From assembly GCF_965284335.1 (NCBI RefSeq), contig NZ_OZ260076.1: a stretch of DNA of 64,000 nt. One strand, 5' to 3'. The notes beneath the pieces were generated by a model. The model worked only from the letters and a program-made list of their open reading frames with translations, was not told the DNA's origin and ran no database searches. The stretch's first letter is position 1; the number at the start of each line of letters is the position of its first letter. The translations under genes were made by a program, and so were the position numbers. Source of the stretch: Tabrizicola_A sp965284335 (GTDB taxonomy: Bacteria > Pseudomonadota > Alphaproteobacteria > Rhodobacterales > Rhodobacteraceae). Shown here piece after piece: positions 60,762-64,000 of this stretch.

Positions 60762-61589
60762 ATGGCCTATGCCTTTCCGGGCGCGGGGGCGCTTGACTAT
60801 TCGCCATGCAGTTATGCCGGGTCGCGAATTCTGTTTCGTGGACCCAAGGCCGATCTGCGTGTGCCATTTGTGGCGTTTTTGGGGGGAACGGAGACCTATG
60901 GGAAGTTCATCCCGACGCCCTATCCCGATTTGTTAGAGGAGATGTTGGATATTCAGGTGGCCAATCTGGGCTGTGTGAATGCTGGGCCCGAGGTGTTTGT
61001 GCGGGAACATGCGCTGTTGCAGGCGGTGTCGGGGGCTGCGGCCTGTGTGGTGCAGATCACGGGGGCGCAGAATGTGACCAACCGCTATTATTCGGTGCAT
61101 CCCCGCCGGAATGATCGGTTCACAGGCCCGACACCTTTGCTGCGGTCCCTGTTTCGGCAGGTGGATTTCACCGAATTCAGCTTTACCCGTCACTTGGTGC
61201 AGGTGTTGCACGCCCATTCCCAAGACCGATTTGAGGTGCTGGCCGAGGAGTTGCGCAGCGCTTGGGTCGCGCGGATGAAGGATTTGCTGACGCAGCTCAA
61301 ATGTCCCACGGTTCTGTTGTGGCTGGCCGATACACCGCCGCCCAATCCAGGCCAAAGGGCCGATTTGATGGCCGAGCCGATGTTGGTGGACAGTGAAATG
61401 CTGGCTGCCGTCAAGCCGCTTGCAACCACCTATGTGGAAGTGATGCCAAGTCCGGCCGTGCGTGCCAAAGGGGCTGAGGGTATGGCCTTTGGACCACTCG
61501 AGGCGCCCGCCGCTGTCCGTTTGCCCGGCCCTGCGGTGCATTATGAACTGGCCAAACGCCTTGCGCCCGTGCTTCGTCAGCTGATCTGA
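60762..61589 (+). CDS. DUF6473-like protein
   Basis: This 275-residue protein is a Rhodobacterales-type conserved protein. MAYAFPGAGALDYSPC at the start, VPFVAFLGGTETYGKFI near 36-52, VQITGAQNVTNRYYSVHP near 99-116 and RRNDRFTG are its strongest blocks. It looks like an alpha/beta hydrolase or SGNH-like fold, and the strand FLGGTETYG has a Gly-Thr motif in place of GDS. From memory this family is DUF6473, with no established function. ATG 60762 was chosen for its conserved start. Confidence 0.75.
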   Translation: MAYAFPGAGALDYSPCSYAGSRILFRGPKADLRVPFVAFLGGTETYGKFIPTPYPDLLEEMLDIQVANLGCVNAGPEVFVREHALLQAVSGAAACVVQITGAQNVTNRYYSVHPRRNDRFTGPTPLLRSLFRQVDFTEFSFTRHLVQVLHAHSQDRFEVLAEELRSAWVARMKDLLTQLKCPTVLLWLADTPPPNPGQRADLMAEPMLVDSEMLAAVKPLATTYVEVMPSPAVRAKGAEGMAFGPLEAPAAVRLPGPAVHYELAKRLAPVLRQLI

Positions 61590-61678
61590 TTGCCTTTGGC
61601 CCATGTCGGGGGCAAGGTCGCAGCGCGAGCGATGCAGGAGGTCAGGATGGCAGAGACGATCAGGGGCGGAGCCGGGCT

Positions 61679-62614
61679 ATGCCGTTAAGATTTACGCTGC
61701 GCCAGTTGGAATATTTTCTGGCTGTCGGGCAGACTGGATCGGTGACACTGGCGGCGGAAAAGATGCATGTCTCGGCCCCGTCAATCTCGGCGGCGATCAG
61801 CCAGCTAGAGGCTGATTTCGGTTTGCAACTGTTCGTGCGCAAACATGCCAAGGGATTGGCGCTGACACAGGCCGGTCGGCAACTGCTGGCCAAGGCCGCG
61901 CAGGTTCTGGCACAGGCAGAGGAGATGAACCGTCTTGTAGGCGGTATTTCCGGGCAGGTTCAGGGAGACTTGTCTTTGGGCTGTCTGCTGACCTTTGCGC
62001 AGATCCTTGTGCCGTCTTTGCGCCGCAGTTTCGAAACCCGCTTTCCGATGGTGCGCGTGCATCATGCCGAGAAAAACCAGCAAGAGATCATCGACGCCTT
62101 GCGTGGTGGCGAGATGGATATTGCGCTGACCTATGATCTGGCAATCCCCGAGGATCTGCAGTTTATCCCCTTGGTGTCCTTGCCGCCCTATGTGCTTTTG
62201 CCCGATGGCCATCCCTTGGCCAATCTCTCGCAGATCACCGTGCAGGCCCTGCGCGATGAGCCGATGGTTCTTTTGGATCTTCCGCTCAGCAGCGAATATT
62301 TCTTGTCATTCTTCCGCGCCTCGGGGATCAAGCCCAAAATTGCCGAGCGCACCCGCGATATGGCCGTGATGCGCGGGCTGGTGGCCAATGGCTATGGCTA
62401 TTCCATCGCGAATATACGCCCTCTGAATGATTTGGCCCCCGATGGGCGCAAGTTGCGCTTTGTGCCTTTGGTGGGTGAGGTGGGGCCGATGATGCTTGGT
62501 TTGGTCATGGCGCGCGGTGCCGAAGGGGTTCTGACCATTGCCGCCTTTATCGAACATTGTCGGGCCCAGATCACAATCGACCGCATGCCGGGGCAGGACT
62601 TGCGCCCGGTCTAG
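61679..62614 (+). CDS. LysR-family transcriptional regulator
   Basis: This 311-residue LysR regulator has an N-terminal winged helix at 5-64 (LRQLEYFLAVGQTGSVTLAA, SAPSISAAISQLEADFGLQL) and an effector-binding domain at 90-300. ALRGGEMDIALTYDL near 139-153 is typical. It belongs to the CbbR/OxyR-type size class, and no ligand can be named. It follows the DUF6473 gene by 90 bp and faces etfA. It may control either neighbour. Confidence 0.9.
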   Translation: MPLRFTLRQLEYFLAVGQTGSVTLAAEKMHVSAPSISAAISQLEADFGLQLFVRKHAKGLALTQAGRQLLAKAAQVLAQAEEMNRLVGGISGQVQGDLSLGCLLTFAQILVPSLRRSFETRFPMVRVHHAEKNQQEIIDALRGGEMDIALTYDLAIPEDLQFIPLVSLPPYVLLPDGHPLANLSQITVQALRDEPMVLLDLPLSSEYFLSFFRASGIKPKIAERTRDMAVMRGLVANGYGYSIANIRPLNDLAPDGRKLRFVPLVGEVGPMMLGLVMARGAEGVLTIAAFIEHCRAQITIDRMPGQDLRPV

Positions 62615-62632
62615 CGCGGGCGCTGTCAAACA

Positions 62633-62658
62633 AAACGGGCGCCCAAGGGCGCCCGTTT
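62633..62658. terminator. Strong Rho-independent bidirectional terminator
   Basis: A perfect 12-bp stem (AAACGGGCGCCC and GGGCGCCCGTTT, 62633-62644 and 62647-62658) with a two-base AA apex lies between the convergent LysR and etfA genes. Flanking A- and T-runs give a T-tract in both directions, so it can stop transcription on both strands. This is the clearest terminator in the window. Confidence 0.85.
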
Positions 62659-62680
62659 GCATTTTGAATTCTGGCAGGCC

Positions 62681-63592
62681 TTAAAGCTTGCCCGTCAGTT
62701 CCGGCACAGCGGTGAACAGATCTGCCACCAGACCATAATCGGCCACTTGGAAGATCGGCGCCTCTTCATCCTTGTTGATGGCAACGATGATCTTGCTGTC
62801 CTTCATGCCCGCCAAGTGCTGGATCGCACCCGAGATGCCGACAGCCACATAAAGCTGCGGTGCCACAACCTTGCCCGTCTGGCCAACCTGCCAGTCGTTC
62901 GGGGCATAGCCCGAGTCGACAGCGGCACGCGATGCACCAACGGCAGCGCCCAGCTTGTCTGCAAGGCCCTCGATCAGGTCGAAGGATTCTTTCGATCCCA
63001 CACCACGGCCACCCGACACCACGACCTTGGCCGAGGTGAGTTCGGGACGGTCCGAAGCCGCAACGCGGTCTTCAACCCAAGACGACAGCGCCGAGGCTTT
63101 CGGCGCAACCGTCTCAACGGCGGCGGAACCGCCCATGCCCGCTGCGGCAAAGGCCGCGGTGCGCACGGTGAACACCTTTTTCGCGTCGCCAGATTTCACG
63201 GTCTGAATCGCGTTGCCCGCATAGATCGGGCGTTCAAACGTGTCGGCGTCAATCACCGCGGTCACGTCCGACAGCACCATCACGTCTAGAAGGGCTGCAA
63301 CGCGCGGCAGCACGTTTTTCGAAAACGCGGTCGCAGGGGCGGCGATGTGGCTGTAGTTGCCAGCAAGACCGACCACCAGATCAGCCAGCGCCTCAGCAAG
63401 GCCGTGGCCGGCATCTTCGGCATGCAGCACCTTTGCGGCACCTTCCAGCTTGGCCGCTTCGGCGGCGGCCGAAGCCGGGCCCGCGACCAGCAGGTGAACT
63501 TCGCCCAGCGATTTCACGCCTGTCAGCGCCTTGGCAACCGCATCGGTGGCCAGTTGTGCGCCATTCACATCGGCAAGAAGAAGAACGGCCAT
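62681..63592 (-). CDS. etfA: Electron transfer flavoprotein subunit alpha
   Basis: ETF carries electrons from acyl-CoA dehydrogenases to ETF:quinone oxidoreductase. The 303-residue alpha subunit starts MAVLLLADVNGAQL and has the FAD-binding C-terminal domain: VVSGGRGVGSKESFDLIE near 188-205, GASRAAVDSGYAPNDWQVGQ near 215-235, and LYVAVGISGAIQHLAGMK near 243-261. The ATG 63592 overlaps the etfB stop by one base (TGATG). It likely accepts electrons from the Mcd-like dehydrogenase in this window. Confidence 0.96.
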   Translation of the reverse strand: MAVLLLADVNGAQLATDAVAKALTGVKSLGEVHLLVAGPASAAAEAAKLEGAAKVLHAEDAGHGLAEALADLVVGLAGNYSHIAAPATAFSKNVLPRVAALLDVMVLSDVTAVIDADTFERPIYAGNAIQTVKSGDAKKVFTVRTAAFAAAGMGGSAAVETVAPKASALSSWVEDRVAASDRPELTSAKVVVSGGRGVGSKESFDLIEGLADKLGAAVGASRAAVDSGYAPNDWQVGQTGKVVAPQLYVAVGISGAIQHLAGMKDSKIIVAINKDEEAPIFQVADYGLVADLFTAVPELTGKL

Positions 63593-64000
63593 CAGATCAC
63601 CCCCGCTTCGTCTTTAAGTTTTGCAATCAGCTCTTCCACCGAGCCAACCTTGACGCCCGCCTTGCGGCCTGCCGGTTCGGTGGTCTTCACGACCGTCAGG
63701 CGCGGAGCAACATCCACGCCGTAATCGGCCGGGGTCTTGGTCGCCAAGGGTTTGGCCTTGGCCTTCATGATGTTCGGCAGCGACGCATAGCGCGGCTCGT
63801 TCAGGCGCAGGTCAACCGTCACGATGGTCGGCATGGCGACCGAGATAGACTGCAGACCGCCGTCCACTTCGCGGGTGACCACGGCCTTGTCGCCTTCGAT
63901 CTTCAGCTCCGACACAAAAGTCGCCTGCGACCAGCCCAAGAGCGCCGAGAGCATCTGGCCCGTGGCGTTCATGTCATTGTCGATCGCTTGCTTGCCGCAC
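63592..64000 (-). CDS. etfB: Electron transfer flavoprotein subunit beta (3' part)
   Basis: The frame is open at the window edge, so only the C-terminal 135 or so residues are seen. GKQAIDNDMNATGQMLSALL near the edge is the AMP-binding helix region, and VDLRLNEPRYASLPNIMKAK is the highly conserved recognition loop of EtfB. Internal ATG codons such as the one at 63972 are not the real start. It is coupled to etfA by a one-base overlap. Confidence 0.95.
   Translation of the reverse strand, partial: CGKQAIDNDMNATGQMLSALLGWSQATFVSELKIEGDKAVVTREVDGGLQSISVAMPTIVTVDLRLNEPRYASLPNIMKAKAKPLATKTPADYGVDVAPRLTVVKTTEPAGRKAGVKVGSVEELIAKLKDEAGVI

Noticed and set aside
1..64000. Prophage, CRISPR array, complete insertion sequence, tRNA or rRNA genes
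   Set aside because: No integrase, phage structural gene, repeat-spacer array, transposase or tRNA-shaped sequence was seen; gaps are nearly all below 200 bp. The cloverleaf elements lack the conserved T-arm sequence and CCA end of tRNAs.

Overview
The window is chromosomal DNA from an alphaproteobacterium, most likely Rhodobacterales (Rhodobacteraceae). The evidence is the gene order: rpoZ-rsh-pdxJ-lepB-rnc-era-recO, pckA divergent from a ChvI/ChvG-type two-component system that runs into hprK-rapZ-EIIA-HPr, gpmI-envC-ctpA-rppH, and an methylsuccinyl-CoA dehydrogenase-type acyl-CoA dehydrogenase. The GC content is moderately high and there are many TTG and GTG starts preceded by strong Shine-Dalgarno sequences. 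I see no prophage, intact insertion sequence, CRISPR array, tRNA or rRNA. About 66 protein genes are packed tightly, with many 1-8 nt overlaps.

Layout. 1-4.8 kb: the start of a probable type I secretion ATPase, then the outer-membrane lipid genes mlaA-mlaC, zapE, and fadH on the opposite strand. 4.9-10 kb: rnhA, then a small accessory-looking glycan block (FkbM methyltransferase, GT32-like transferase, a GT2 plus methyltransferase-like fusion, and a divergent GT8-like transferase). 10-16 kb: a TetR-like regulator with a clear palindrome at its start, a small stress membrane protein, fmt with two peptide deformylase genes (one apparently inactive), a MalY-type lyase, an L,D-transpeptidase and cobD. 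16-25.6 kb: smc, rppH, ctpA, envC, gpmI, an SDR and an SH3 protein on the minus strand. 25.7-38 kb: parC, map, a CinA-like protein, a GNAT enzyme, an OmpA-like protein, a LysR regulator, an unusual M23 peptidase, a lipoprotein, a pair of family-restricted hypotheticals, ispH, a YqaA-like membrane protein, a NYN protein and folK. 38.5-47.3 kb: the core operon from rpoZ to recO, which carries two adjacent signal peptidase I genes (the second a DUF805 fusion) and lacks the acpS expected between pdxJ and lepB. 47.4-52.3 kb: an MFS carrier, an epimerase/reductase, the Mcd-like dehydrogenase and a TauE-like carrier. 52.4-59.7 kb: pckA, chvI-chvG, hprK, rapZ, EIIA-Man, HPr and an acyltransferase. 59.7-64 kb: 3-hydroxybutyryl-CoA dehydrogenase, a DUF6473 protein, a LysR regulator, etfA and the 3' part of etfB.

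How the genes fit together. Carbon metabolism is the main theme. PEP carboxykinase, the PTS-Ntr proteins, Mcd (ethylmalonyl-CoA pathway), 3-hydroxybutyryl-CoA dehydrogenase, FadH and ETF (the expected electron acceptor of Mcd) together suggest growth on acetate, C4 acids or polyhydroxybutyrate. Envelope maintenance is the second theme (Mla, ChvGI, EnvC/CtpA, L,D-transpeptidase, OmpA, signal peptidases).

The most notable non-coding observations are three related multi-hairpin elements that each fill the gap between convergent genes (35562, 52300, 59662), two LacI-type operator-like sites 20 bp apart between pckA and chvI, a perfect 24-bp inverted repeat in front of the TetR-like gene, and an identical 12-mer in front of both divergent glycosyltransferase genes. 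I did not find a clear new defence or mobile system.
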